Positions 1 to 6,125 of a DNA stretch of 8,821 bases are shown piece after piece (positions within the stretch are counted from its first letter, which is position 1; each line of letters opens with the position of its first letter). Both the position numbers and the translations under genes were made by a program. The notes under the pieces were generated by a model. The model worked only from the letters and a program-made list of their open reading frames with translations. It was not told the origin of the DNA and made no database searches. Source of the DNA: Pseudomonadota bacterium (lineage in GTDB: Bacteria; Myxococcota; Polyangia; Polyangiales; Polyangiaceae); the NCBI GenBank assembly GCA_023419055.1, contig JAEZYO010000808.1, positions 1 to 8,821 of the forward strand, read 5' to 3'.

Positions 1-2
1 CG

Positions 3-959
3 GTGCTCGGCGTCGGGGGACCCGGTGCGTGCGATCGCCGTGCGGGCGATTCCGCTCCCGCGCCCCGGAGCTCGGCTCCGCGCGGAGCCGCGGCCCCCGC
101 CACACCGAGACCCGAGGGGCCCGCGACCCCTGCGCTCCTCTACCTACCGGACGGCGGTGACGACATCGCGCTCGCGCCCGGTGCGGAGGCGCGCCCCACC
201 GCGCCGAACTTCCTCCCGGGCCAGCCGGGGCTCGGGCGCTGCCCCGCCGACATGGTCGACGTGCGGGGGCGCTTCTGCATCGACCGCTACGAAGCCGCGC
301 TCATCGACTCGCAGGGCCGCCAGCTCTCGCCCTACTTCCCGCCCACCTGGAGCGAGGCGCAGAGCGTCTTCAAGCGCTTCCGCTCCTTCCCCACGTCGCT
401 CGCCGACGCGCCGAAGGTCCCGCTCCTGCCCGACTGGCAGAAGGACTGCACGGCCGCGCTCGCGCAAGCGCGCCCGGGCGTGGTCCCGAACGGCTACTTG
501 AGCGGCCTGGCTGCGCGCGCCGTGTGCGCCGCCGCCGGCAAGCGCCTGTGCTCTTCCGCGGAGTGGGAGATCGCGTGCCGCGGCGAGCAGGGTTCCACCT
601 TCCCGTACGGCGATCGCTACGAGCAGGGCCGCTGCAACGTGTTCCGCGAGGCGCACCCCGCCGCCGAGCTCCACGGCAACGCTTCCGAGCACCACCTCGA
701 TCCGCGCCTGAACCTCGTGTCCGGCCCCGCCGGCCCGCTCCTCCGCAAGACCGGCACCACGCCCGACTGCAAGAGCACCTGGGGCAGCGACGCGGTCTAC
801 GACATGGTCGGCAACCTGGACGAGTGGATCGAAGATCCCGGCGGCACCTTCGCCGGCGGCTTCTACTCGCGCGCCACTCGCGAGGGTTGCGCCGCGCGCA
901 TCTCGAGCCACCCCATCGAGTACTTCGACTACTCGCTCGGCGTCCGCTGCTGCAAGTAA
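3..959 (+). CDS. FGE-sulfatase (SUMF1-like) domain protein, 5' end cut by window edge
   Basis: The reading frame is open from the left edge. A GTG at position 3 is the first possible start, but the true start is probably upstream. From there, residues 1-75 are a low-complexity Ala/Pro/Gly-rich stretch, typical of an exported protein's linker. The FGE-sulfatase fold follows: CPADMVDV plus FCIDRYEAAL (80-100), GKRLCSSAEWEIACRG (179-194), PYGD (201-204), VYDMVGNLDEWIED (265-278), GGFYS (285-289) and the C-terminal SLGVRCCK. In the family these segments build the formylglycine-generating-enzyme fold, but most bacterial members are not sulfatase activators. Here the usual RGGSW-type core is replaced by FAGGFYS, and I cannot assign the catalytic cysteine pair of true FGE. 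I therefore infer a surface or periplasmic protein of unknown activity. The many cysteines (80, 92, 149, 175, 183, 192, 211, 256, 296, 316, 317) suggest disulfides outside the cytoplasm. Confidence 0.85.
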   Translation: MLGVGGPGACDRRAGDSAPAPRSSAPRGAAAPATPRPEGPATPALLYLPDGGDDIALAPGAEARPTAPNFLPGQPGLGRCPADMVDVRGRFCIDRYEAALIDSQGRQLSPYFPPTWSEAQSVFKRFRSFPTSLADAPKVPLLPDWQKDCTAALAQARPGVVPNGYLSGLAARAVCAAAGKRLCSSAEWEIACRGEQGSTFPYGDRYEQGRCNVFREAHPAAELHGNASEHHLDPRLNLVSGPAGPLLRKTGTTPDCKSTWGSDAVYDMVGNLDEWIEDPGGTFAGGFYSRATREGCAARISSHPIEYFDYSLGVRCCK

Positions 960-1002
960 GCTGAAGCACCAGGGCAGGCGGCTCCCGAGCTTAACCCGCA
1001 TC

Positions 1003-1021
1003 ACCCGCTACAGTAGCGGGT
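1003..1021 (+). terminator. Hairpin downstream of the FGE-like gene
   Basis: ACCCGCTA and TAGCGGGT form a perfect 8-base-pair stem around a 3-base CAG loop, 43 bases after the stop codon at 959. No T-run follows, so this is not a classical intrinsic terminator. It could be a 3'-end stabilising hairpin, a Rho-assisted site or a short palindromic repeat. Confidence 0.3.
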
Positions 1022-1302
1022 CAGACCTCCGAGGGGTGGGCCAAGAGTCGAGCGAGGACGCAACGCTCCGAGCCAAGGAGCTCCTGGGTCGAGTGCAGAA
1101 GCTCCTGATCGTGGAGCGCTCCCAGCTGCCAAACCCGTCGATATTCCCCATGCCTCTGGTTGTATCACGCTGTTTTTTGTGACCCGTATCGGCCACGTCG
1201 CGCGGGAAGAGCTTACGCTTGCGCTCGCGAGTCGAACGAGGGTCGGAAAGCTGGTCAGTGCACGTGTGGAGCGACGGGCTCCACGTCGTTTCTGCGACCC
1301 GA

Positions 1303-1320
1303 GCTCGACAGGTGTCGAGC
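1303..1320. repeat. Perfect inverted repeat GCTCGACA-GG-TGTCGAGC
   Basis: Two 8-base arms are separated by GG. Its core GACAGGTGTC (1307-1316) occurs again at 2115-2124 on the other side of the NTF2-like gene, so it may be a protein-binding site rather than a hairpin. No T-run follows it in either reading direction, which argues against a terminator. Confidence 0.4.
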
Positions 1321-1368
1321 GCCCGAAAACTCGTCAACAAAAAAGAGAGCTTCACCCGAGGCAGATGG

Positions 1369-1416
1369 AAAAAGACGCGACGCCTCGAGCGCGACCTGCA
1401 TCAATGGGCGCGTCGC
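1369..1416 (-). terminator. Candidate intrinsic terminator of the NTF2-like gene
   Basis: Read on the minus strand just after the stop codon at 1420, GCGACGC (1416-1410) can pair with GCGTCGC (1383-1377). Three bases later comes a run of five T (1373-1369). The 7-bp stem is G+C-rich, but the loop is long (26 bases), so this is only a moderate candidate. Confidence 0.3.
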
Positions 1417-1419
1417 TCG

Positions 1420-1929
1420 CTACGACACCGGGCGCTGCGAGGGCCGCAGCCGGTACGCCTCGGCGCCGTGGATGAGGGCGACCACGATCTTCCAGCCCGC
1501 CTTGGTGCGGCGCAGCGTGTACGTCAGGCCGAACGGCATGAAGCCGTTGCCCTCCTTGTCGATCCAGGTGCCCCAGCCCGTGATCATGACGAGGTCCTCA
1601 CTCAAGAGCTGCTCGCGGAGGGACGTGAACTCGGTCCGGGCGTAGTTCTGCTTCGGCAGCTCGGCCATGATGCGCGCGTACGCGTGCTCCACCGCAGTGG
1701 CATCCGGCAACGACTGCACACCCTTCGGTGTGACCATCAGCGCCGGCTCGTGGAAGTGCGCCGCTATCGCCTTCGGATCCAGCGACTGGAACGATTCGGC
1801 GTACTTCCTGAAAGCTTCGACGGCGGCGCTGAGCGGCGGAGTCGGGAGCCGCTTTTCCGCCTTCATTGGCGATGGCTGGCTCCGCGGCCCTGTTTGACCG
1901 TCTGACGCGCTCTCTTGAACCTTCGCCAT
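1420..1929 (-). CDS. NTF2/SnoaL-like protein
   Basis: A 169-residue protein. Residues 1-33 are a polar, probably disordered leader with no signal peptide, so a cytoplasmic location is likely. From about residue 34 it matches the cone-shaped NTF2-like fold seen in SnoaL and DUF4440-type proteins. An N-terminal helix (AAVEAFRKYAESFQSLD) is followed by AIAAHFHEPALMVTPKG, the helix HAYARIMAEL, and strands EDLVMITGWGTWIDKEG, GLTYTLRRTKAGWKIVVALIHG. In this superfamily the fold is used by small isomerases, cyclases, hydrolases and simple binding proteins. No catalytic set is diagnostic here, so substrate and reaction are unknown. The start at 1929 is fixed by a strong GGAGGT site five bases upstream; an internal ATG (residue 22) lacks comparable support. 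It diverges from the gene at 2233 and has no minus-strand neighbour, so it is probably monocistronic. Confidence 0.85.
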   Translation of the reverse strand: MAKVQESASDGQTGPRSQPSPMKAEKRLPTPPLSAAVEAFRKYAESFQSLDPKAIAAHFHEPALMVTPKGVQSLPDATAVEHAYARIMAELPKQNYARTEFTSLREQLLSEDLVMITGWGTWIDKEGNGFMPFGLTYTLRRTKAGWKIVVALIHGAEAYRLRPSQRPVS

Positions 1930-1934
1930 TGCCT

Positions 1935-1940
1935 ACCTCC
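1935..1940 (-). promoter_or_regulatory. Ribosome binding site of the NTF2-like gene
   Basis: GGAGGT on the minus strand, five bases before the ATG at 1929. It decides the longer start over the internal ATG at residue 22. Confidence 0.75.
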
Positions 1941-2092
1941 GTTCGTGGACCTGCTTCAGTCCTTTTCTGAAACCGTCCGGAGAAGCATCGGAGATGCCAA
2001 GGCCCGACTTTCTCGCACCCCCGCCGGCTGAGCCAGAGGGTGCCAACTTGGCGCGTTCCGCGAACGGCTTGTCATCGGGTCTTTGAACGAAG

Positions 2093-2125
2093 TGTCCGCT
2101 GTCGGGCACTGACGGACAGGTGTCC
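2093..2125. promoter_or_regulatory. Operator-like TGTCC/GGACA inverted-repeat cluster
   Basis: TGTCCG (2093-2098) is mirrored by CGGACA (2113-2118), and GGACA-GG-TGTCC (2114-2125) is a perfect 12-base inverted repeat overlapping it. A related TGTCGGGCA lies between them at 2100-2108. It sits about 110 bases before the start at 2233 and about 165 bases before the start at 1929, a plausible place for a dimeric repressor or activator to control either gene. The regulator is unknown, and the function is inferred only from symmetry and position. Confidence 0.35.
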
Positions 2126-2220
2126 ACGGATGCTCGGCACCTCACGCCCATTTTTCGCAGCTTTTCGCGAGCTCGATCGCGACCCCGGGCCTGGCCCGGC
2201 TCCTGCAAAGGCTCCCGCTC

Positions 2221-2227
2221 GAGGAGA
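2221..2227 (+). promoter_or_regulatory. Ribosome binding site of the 2233 gene
   Basis: GAGGAGA, five bases before the ATG at 2233. It supports that start and marks this frame as translated. Confidence 0.6.
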
Positions 2228-2232
2228 TTCGA

Positions 2233-2742
2233 ATGCCCCGCAAGTCCCGCGCTCGCTGTTCCTGCCGCTCGCTCGGCCCCCGCCCGCTCTCCCTGCTCAT
2301 CGTCGAAGCCGGGGCCCAGGTCCCCGACGGCTTTGCTCCCCGTCCCGCCGACTTCGTGGTCCTCTTTCAACAAGCAGGCGAATCACCTCGCGCCTTCTCT
2401 CAGCGCGTCGCCGCCCAGCATCAGGAGCTCACCCAGGCGGGCGCGCGTGTCGAACGCGCCGTGGTCATCGTCGGCAGCGAACGCTCCGATGACGTCCTCG
2501 CCGCGCGTTATCGTGTCGCTCGAACGCTGATCGCCGGCAGCCAGACTACGGGCGCTCGCGAGCTTTCCTTCCTGGCACCCTCCACCCACACCGCCCGACA
2601 TGAGCTCGGCGCCCTCGCCGGTGCGCTCCAAGAAGGCCTCTTCGGCGGCGACTTCCGGGTCACCATCGAGCTTACCAGTTCGACTCCAAAGTCGGAGCGG
2701 GCGGGTCGTCCGGTGGCTCCGCTGGCTCGGGCGGCGGCGTAG
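2233..2742 (+). CDS. Uncharacterised small alpha/beta protein
   Basis: A 169-residue product that I do not recognise as a named family. The start is backed by a GAGGAGA site. The middle looks like an alternating alpha/beta fold: strand PLSLLIVEAG (18-27), strand FVVLFQQAG (41-49), helix PRAFSQRVAAQHQELTQ (52-68), strand RAVVIVGSERSDD (75-87), a helix around AARYRVARTLI (90-100), strand ELSFLAP (110-116), helix ARHELGALAGALQEGL (121-136) and strand FRVTIEL (141-147). There are no membrane segments. The Ser/Thr/Asp-containing turns after strands (GSERSDD, APSTHT) could form a ligand pocket, but this is inference. Residues 148-169 are a low-complexity tail that runs antisense across the end of the convergent lipoprotein gene, so the ancestral stop may have been near 2680. 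Confidence 0.75.
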   Translation: MPRKSRARCSCRSLGPRPLSLLIVEAGAQVPDGFAPRPADFVVLFQQAGESPRAFSQRVAAQHQELTQAGARVERAVVIVGSERSDDVLAARYRVARTLIAGSQTTGARELSFLAPSTHTARHELGALAGALQEGLFGGDFRVTIELTSSTPKSERAGRPVAPLARAAA

Positions 2743-3082
2743 CCGTAGCGTCCGGCGTCGCGCTCGCGCTCGAGCTCCAGTTCGTAGCGTCGGATCCGGC
2801 CACGTAGAGCAGCGCGCCCACCGCCAGCAAGAAGAGCCCCACCCCGCCCACGCGCAGCCCGTTCTCCGGGTCGGGCTCCCAGGCATCCGTCGCACACGTC
2901 GTTTCGTCATCGTCATCGCCGGTGAAAGGCTCGCAGCCGGTGGCGATGCCGAGCCCCACGATCGCGGTCACTCCGCCCACCGCCCCGATCGTGCCCCCTG
3001 CAGTCCGCGCGTGATGTGCGGAGCAGCCTGTAAGGGTATTCGAGCCGATGAGAAGCGTTGCCAGCGCAGCGCGACGCAGCAT
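2672..3082 (-). CDS. Small lipoprotein with two hydrophobic segments
   Basis: Read from the ATG at 3082, it encodes 136 residues. A Lys/Arg-rich start and hydrophobic core end in a canonical lipobox LTGC, with the lipid-modified cysteine at residue 20. A glycine-rich hydrophobic segment follows (about 28-49), then an acidic loop containing DDDDE (about 56-60), a second hydrophobic helix (about 77-96, GVGLFLLAVGALLYVAG), and a Ser/Thr/Pro-rich tail. The lipobox implies export and anchoring to the inner or outer membrane. The two hydrophobic stretches are unusual for a simple lipoprotein and resemble glycine-zipper or small membrane-anchor proteins. A GTG at 3100 would add six residues and is also possible, since neither start has a good ribosome binding site. 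The function is unknown. The 3' end overlaps the gene at 2233-2742 by 71 bases. Confidence 0.75.
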   Translation of the reverse strand: MLRRAALATLLIGSNTLTGCSAHHARTAGGTIGAVGGVTAIVGLGIATGCEPFTGDDDDETTCATDAWEPDPENGLRVGGVGLFLLAVGALLYVAGSDATNWSSSASATPDATATPPPEPAEPPDDPPAPTLESNW

Positions 3083-3268
3083 GGCCGCCCGCTTCTGCAC
3101 GGGCCATGCCGCTAGAATTCAGCGGGAAAGTGCGGGAGAGCGTGAACGCGCGCAGGCACGGGTGTCTTCCGATGGCGACACGTGTTTGCGACACCCGGCG
3201 CCAGAAAGTAAGAGCTCCGAACCTTCGAATGAATCAGAACTCTCGCGCTCTCTCCTCGAGACGGGAGT

Positions 3269-4546
3269 ATGGTCTCGGCCATGGGCGGTCATCACTTGGC
3301 CCCTAGCGGGCGCCGTTTCGGCGCGCTCGTCGTTGCTCTCTTCGCAGGGGCAACTTGGGCGTGTGGCGGGTTGTCCTCCCGCGATCCAGTCGGCGGTCAC
3401 GGCGGCAACGCTTTTGGGAGCGGCGGATCCGACGCATCCGGCGGATTCGGCGCCGTTGGCTCGAGCACGACGGGCGGCCACGGTGGCGCTGCCGGTACCG
3501 TCGTCGCCATCCCGAGCGCTGGCACGGGCGGGACCGAGGTCATTATCGACAATGCTTGCGACACCCGCAGCATCGACGCCAAGCTGGATCCCGTCAGCCT
3601 GCTCGTGATGTTCGATCGCTCGGGCTCGATGGCGAGTGGGCCCGTCGATCCCGTCACGGAGTTCGATCGCTGGCAGACCTCGACCTCGGCGCTCGAAGAA
3701 TTTCTCGCCGATGGCCCGAATACGGATGGCGTGGGCGTCGCGCTGCGCTTCTTCCCTCACGACCTCCCTGCGGCAGGCTGCGCCGCTCCGAGCTGCGACG
3801 TCGCGGCTTGCGCGGAGCCGCTGGTCGAAGTCGCCACTCTCAGCGCCGAGGACGCTCCCGCTGACGCTCACGAGCAGGCGCTGCTCGATGCCATCGACAC
3901 GACGAGCCCTGCGCTCGGCACGGAAGGCGGCGCTCCGACCGGGGCCGCGCTGGAAGGCGCCGTCACCTGGGCCAAGGCTCGAAAGGCTGCTCACCCCGAA
4001 GAGAGCACCGCCGTGGTCTTCGTCACGGATGGTCAACCCGAAGGCTGCGAGGAGCAAACGAGCTCTCTCGACAGCACCCTGAGCGACGCGCTCGACGCCG
4101 GCGTTCGCACCTTCTTCATCGGGTTGAGCGACGCCGAAGACACGAACCTCCAGCATGATGACCTGAACCAGTTCGCCGAAGCAGGTGGTACCAAGGAGGC
4201 CTATTTCGTTCAGGACGGCTGGTCTGCGGCGACAGATCTGGTCGAGACCCTGGTCACGGTGCGTGGTCAGGCCATCGCGTGCGACTTCGCTCTGCCCGAC
4301 TTCACGACCCTGGGCCCGCCTCTCGATCTTCAACGGGTGGAGGTCAACTACATCTGGGGCAACGGCTTCGGCTCTACCTTCTTCACCAGGGTGAGCGCCG
4401 CCGAAGACTGTGGGGTCTCCTCGTCTTGGTACTACGACGACGCGGACGACCCGACGCGCATCCACTTCTGCCCCTACGCCTGCTACTACGCGCGCGCCGA
4501 TACGAAGGCGACGTTCAGCGTCGTGGAGGGGTGCGCGCTCGAGTAG
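3269..4546 (+). CDS. VWA-domain lipoprotein or secreted protein with Gly-rich linker
   Basis: A 425-residue protein. Residues 1-32 form a signal peptide (GRRFGALVVALFAGATWAC); Cys32 could be lipidated, although ATWAC is a poor lipobox. Residues 33-90 are a Gly/Ser-rich linker common in myxobacterial surface proteins. The VWA domain spans about 105-335 and has a complete metal-ion-dependent adhesion site: DRSGS (Asp116, Ser118, Ser120), Thr224 in GAPTGAAL, and Asp254 in FVTDGQPEGC. In this family the site binds a divalent cation and mediates protein-protein adhesion. Six cysteines in the second half of the domain and five more in the C-terminal region (338-425) fit an oxidised extracellular location. 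The C-terminal part (VEVNYIWGNGFGST, then FCPYACYYARAD) is a separate small domain that I cannot name. An alternative ATG lies at 3281, and neither start has an ideally spaced ribosome binding site. The partner is unknown. Confidence 0.9.
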   Translation: MVSAMGGHHLAPSGRRFGALVVALFAGATWACGGLSSRDPVGGHGGNAFGSGGSDASGGFGAVGSSTTGGHGGAAGTVVAIPSAGTGGTEVIIDNACDTRSIDAKLDPVSLLVMFDRSGSMASGPVDPVTEFDRWQTSTSALEEFLADGPNTDGVGVALRFFPHDLPAAGCAAPSCDVAACAEPLVEVATLSAEDAPADAHEQALLDAIDTTSPALGTEGGAPTGAALEGAVTWAKARKAAHPEESTAVVFVTDGQPEGCEEQTSSLDSTLSDALDAGVRTFFIGLSDAEDTNLQHDDLNQFAEAGGTKEAYFVQDGWSAATDLVETLVTVRGQAIACDFALPDFTTLGPPLDLQRVEVNYIWGNGFGSTFFTRVSAAEDCGVSSSWYYDDADDPTRIHFCPYACYYARADTKATFSVVEGCALE

Positions 4547-4556
4547 GGCGACTCGC

Positions 4557-5486
4557 TCACTCCTCCAGCTGCTCGAACGAGAACAGCTCCACCTGCCACT
4601 TCGACCAATCCGGATGCGACTTCATCTGGAAGGTCATCTCCCACACCGGCGGCGGAGCGCCCGCGTCCTCATCGGGGAAGACGCGCTTCTGGAACGTGAT
4701 GGTGACCATCGTGTCTTCGAGCGCGGTCGCGTGGCTCGTCCACTCGGTGTTCTCCAGGTTCGCGCCGTCCGCGGTCAAGATCACGTAATTGCCGCGGCCG
4801 CTGATGCTGTAGCCCGGCGAGCCGGAGAGATAGCTGAAGGTGATGTCACCGAGCTCGTTGGTCGACTCGTGGATCGGGCACTCCTGGCCAGGCACCGAAT
4901 CCATATCCGTGAAGGCCATGTAGCGATCCCGGTCGCTCTCCTTGTTCATGAACCCCACGGGCGCGACGCAGTTCGGTGTCGGCCCCGCGTCCTCCTCGAC
5001 GTCGGCATCTTCCTCCACATCCGCATCTTCTCCGACGTCCGCGTCTTCGCCGGCATCTTCCTCGTCCGCATCGGGCGCGCCCGCGTCGGGGATCTCCTCA
5101 TCGTCCTCCGGGACGACCTGGATCCTGAACTCGACGAGCCCTTCACGCCCCGACTCGAAAGTGCCGGACACGGTGGCTCTGCACTCCCCGACCGCCAGAC
5201 CCTGGACGACCAGGTAGCGCTCGTCTGCCTCGAGCGTGACCCTGGCCTCGTCGTCGCAAGTCGTCACCTTGAGAACGTGCCTGTAGGTCCGCATCGCGTC
5301 GTACTCCACGTCAGCCGTCTCCCCGACGCGCACCGTGACCACGTGAGAGTCGATGACTTCTGCATTGGACGACGACGTGGGATCATCACCGCCCACCAGG
5401 AAGCAGCCGTCGAGCAGCAGCCCATATCCCGTGATGAATCCCAGCGTGCCGAGAACTCGTATAGCCGTCCGGTAAGCGTCGCGCAT
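4557..5486 (-). CDS. Lipoprotein with two beta-rich domains and acidic repeat linker
   Basis: Read from the ATG at 5486, it encodes 309 residues. That start puts a charged n-region (MRDAYRTAIR) directly before a hydrophobic core ending at LLLDGC, with Cys28 the likely lipidation site; Asp two before the Cys is atypical. A longer frame back to 5570 would bury the signal peptide, so I rejected it. Residues 42-125 are strand-rich (HVVTVRVGETADVEYDA, then GECRATVSGTF) and resemble bacterial Ig-like/BIG2 surface domains. Residues 127-168 form an Asp/Glu/Ala linker with tandem EDADV units. Residues 173-309 form a second strand-rich domain containing NYVILTADG and WEMTFQMKSHPDWSKWQVELFSF. I recognise no enzymatic motif. 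The stop lies 10 bases beyond the convergent VWA gene's stop, leaving no room for a separate terminator. It is a likely cell-surface protein of unknown role. Confidence 0.85.
   Translation of the reverse strand: MRDAYRTAIRVLGTLGFITGYGLLLDGCFLVGGDDPTSSSNAEVIDSHVVTVRVGETADVEYDAMRTYRHVLKVTTCDDEARVTLEADERYLVVQGLAVGECRATVSGTFESGREGLVEFRIQVVPEDDEEIPDAGAPDADEEDAGEDADVGEDADVEEDADVEEDAGPTPNCVAPVGFMNKESDRDRYMAFTDMDSVPGQECPIHESTNELGDITFSYLSGSPGYSISGRGNYVILTADGANLENTEWTSHATALEDTMVTITFQKRVFPDEDAGAPPPVWEMTFQMKSHPDWSKWQVELFSFEQLEE
4983..5048 (-). repeat. 18-base tandem repeat encoding EDADV units
   Basis: Inside the acidic linker of the lipoprotein gene (residues 147-168), the hexapeptide E-D-A-D-V-[G/E] occurs three times in a row, followed by a partial unit EDAG. 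The DNA period is 18 bases, with synonymous differences between units. This is an in-frame slippage-prone array that can change linker length without breaking the frame. Confidence 0.7.
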
Positions 5487-5790
5487 TCTCGTCAGAATAC
5501 GGGCAAGCGTGTGCGCCAAGCCAGGATTCTGGCAGTGTGGTGAAGACGAGCCCGGCTGCCCTCCGGCCAAGCCCCAACCCGGCGCGGATTGAGGCAGCTT
5601 CTTTTCGGCGCCCTTGTCCTCGCAGCACCCACATCGGGGCGCAGAGATGCGGGCGCGCTCGTGACGCTCCGCGGCGCGTCATTCAAAAACTCCTGGCACT
5701 GAACGAATCCTCGGTCACCACTTGGTGATGGGGCATGGAACGCGCGGGATGAGGCGCTCGAGCGCAAGCGCTTCGACCTCGAGGGTGACC
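5487..5790. other. Intergenic region, no supported gene
   Basis: This is the 5' flank of the minus-strand lipoprotein gene and should hold its promoter, which I cannot pinpoint. It has one inverted repeat, TGACGC-N8-GCGTCA (5662-5681), whose loop contains CCGCGG. A plus-strand frame open from 5703 to 5843 reads GAWNARDEALERKRFDLEGD, but it has no start or ribosome binding site. Confidence 0.45.
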
Positions 5791-6116
5791 GCATGCTCGG
5801 AGCCCGGAGTCTGCTGTTACCGCGTCATCCGGCACTGCGGTGAAGGTCGCCCCTTCCTGGTCGATGGAACGGCGCGCGTCGCCGAGCTTCTCGCGTCCCC
5901 ATGCGCGTCTGACGAGCGAGCGGCCCAACGCGCGTCTGCTGAAGGAGTGACGGACTCCGATGCCAGGGCTCTCCTCTCGGAAGCCTGGCTCCGGGACGCG
6001 CTGATGGAACACGCGTCCGTCGCGGCGTTCGCGCGTTTGACGCTAAAGTTGCTCGCGCAGGGGGCGCCGGCCGAGCTCGTGAGCGCGTCGCAGCGAGCGT
6101 CGCTCGATGAGCTTCG
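5791..6116 (+). pseudogene. Truncated ferritin-like domain gene remnant
   Basis: The translated frame resembles, from memory, a ferritin-like protein family common in Polyangiales. A Cys-rich N-terminal piece (ACSEPGVCCYRV, from 5791) is followed by GRPFLVDGTARVAELLA, then LLSEAWLRDALMEHASVAAFARLTLKLLAQGAP and ASLDEL. The Glu of MEHAS and the Asp-Glu of LDEL match the first metal-ligand helix and the start of the second. In this family an RHA or EHA motif and a further helical half normally follow. Here the sequence turns into unrelated RTARWRTTTP at about 6117, because a Cys-rich reading frame begins there. The possible TTG start at 5722 has no credible signal peptide before CCY. Both ends appear lost. 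I infer a dead or non-functional fragment. A frameshift within the window cannot rescue it, because the second half of the domain is absent. Confidence 0.6.
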
Positions 6117-6125
6117 GACTGCGAG

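Larger units (their letters stand above)
960..1419. other. Intergenic region with inverted repeats, no convincing gene
   Basis: No frame here has a credible start, ribosome binding site and family motif. The contents are the hairpin at 1003-1021, a possible coding remnant at 1021-1182, a 7-bp inverted repeat GTGGAGC/GCTCCAC (1266-1272 and 1278-1284), an 8-bp inverted repeat (1303-1320), and two A-runs (1339-1344 and 1369-1373) that read as T-runs on the minus strand. The right part is the 3' flank of the minus-strand NTF2-like gene. Confidence 0.6.
1930..2232. other. Divergent intergenic region
   Basis: It separates the minus-strand NTF2-like gene from the plus-strand gene at 2233, so it should carry both promoters. 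I cannot place confident -35/-10 boxes. The most structured part is 2093-2125, with overlapping TGTCC/GGACA inverted repeats, listed separately. The reading frames crossing this region are polar, low-complexity and lack family motifs. Confidence 0.5.

Noticed and set aside
144..1004. A 286-codon open frame on the minus strand opposite the FGE-like gene
   Set aside because: It is the complement of a gene with clear family motifs and has no ribosome binding site or motif of its own.
1303..1344. The inverted repeat plus the nearby A-run as an intrinsic terminator
   Set aside because: The run is A on the plus strand after the hairpin. On the minus strand the T-run comes before the hairpin, so the order is wrong in both directions.
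1933..2373. A 146-codon minus-strand frame upstream of the NTF2-like gene
   Set aside because: It would end just before that gene's start codon, overlapping its ribosome binding site. It is antisense to the supported gene at 2233 and shows only low-complexity polar sequence.
3119..4465. A 448-codon open frame on the minus strand opposite the VWA gene
   Set aside because: It is antisense to a gene with a full MIDAS motif and signal peptide. The product is Arg/Ala/Gly-rich with no motif, as expected for the complementary frame of G+C-rich coding DNA.
4983..5090. The periodic acidic-linker DNA as a CRISPR-like array
   Set aside because: The period is 18 bases with no unique spacers, and it encodes an in-frame hexapeptide repeat inside a lipoprotein.
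4410..5543. A 377-codon plus-strand frame across the end of the VWA gene and the acidic lipoprotein
   Set aside because: It spans two supported genes in the wrong frame and strand. The His/Arg/Val-rich product is a complement artefact.
5662..5681. TGACGC/GCGTCA hairpin as a terminator
   Set aside because: No T-run follows in either direction, and the 6-bp stem is easily reached by chance in G+C-rich DNA.
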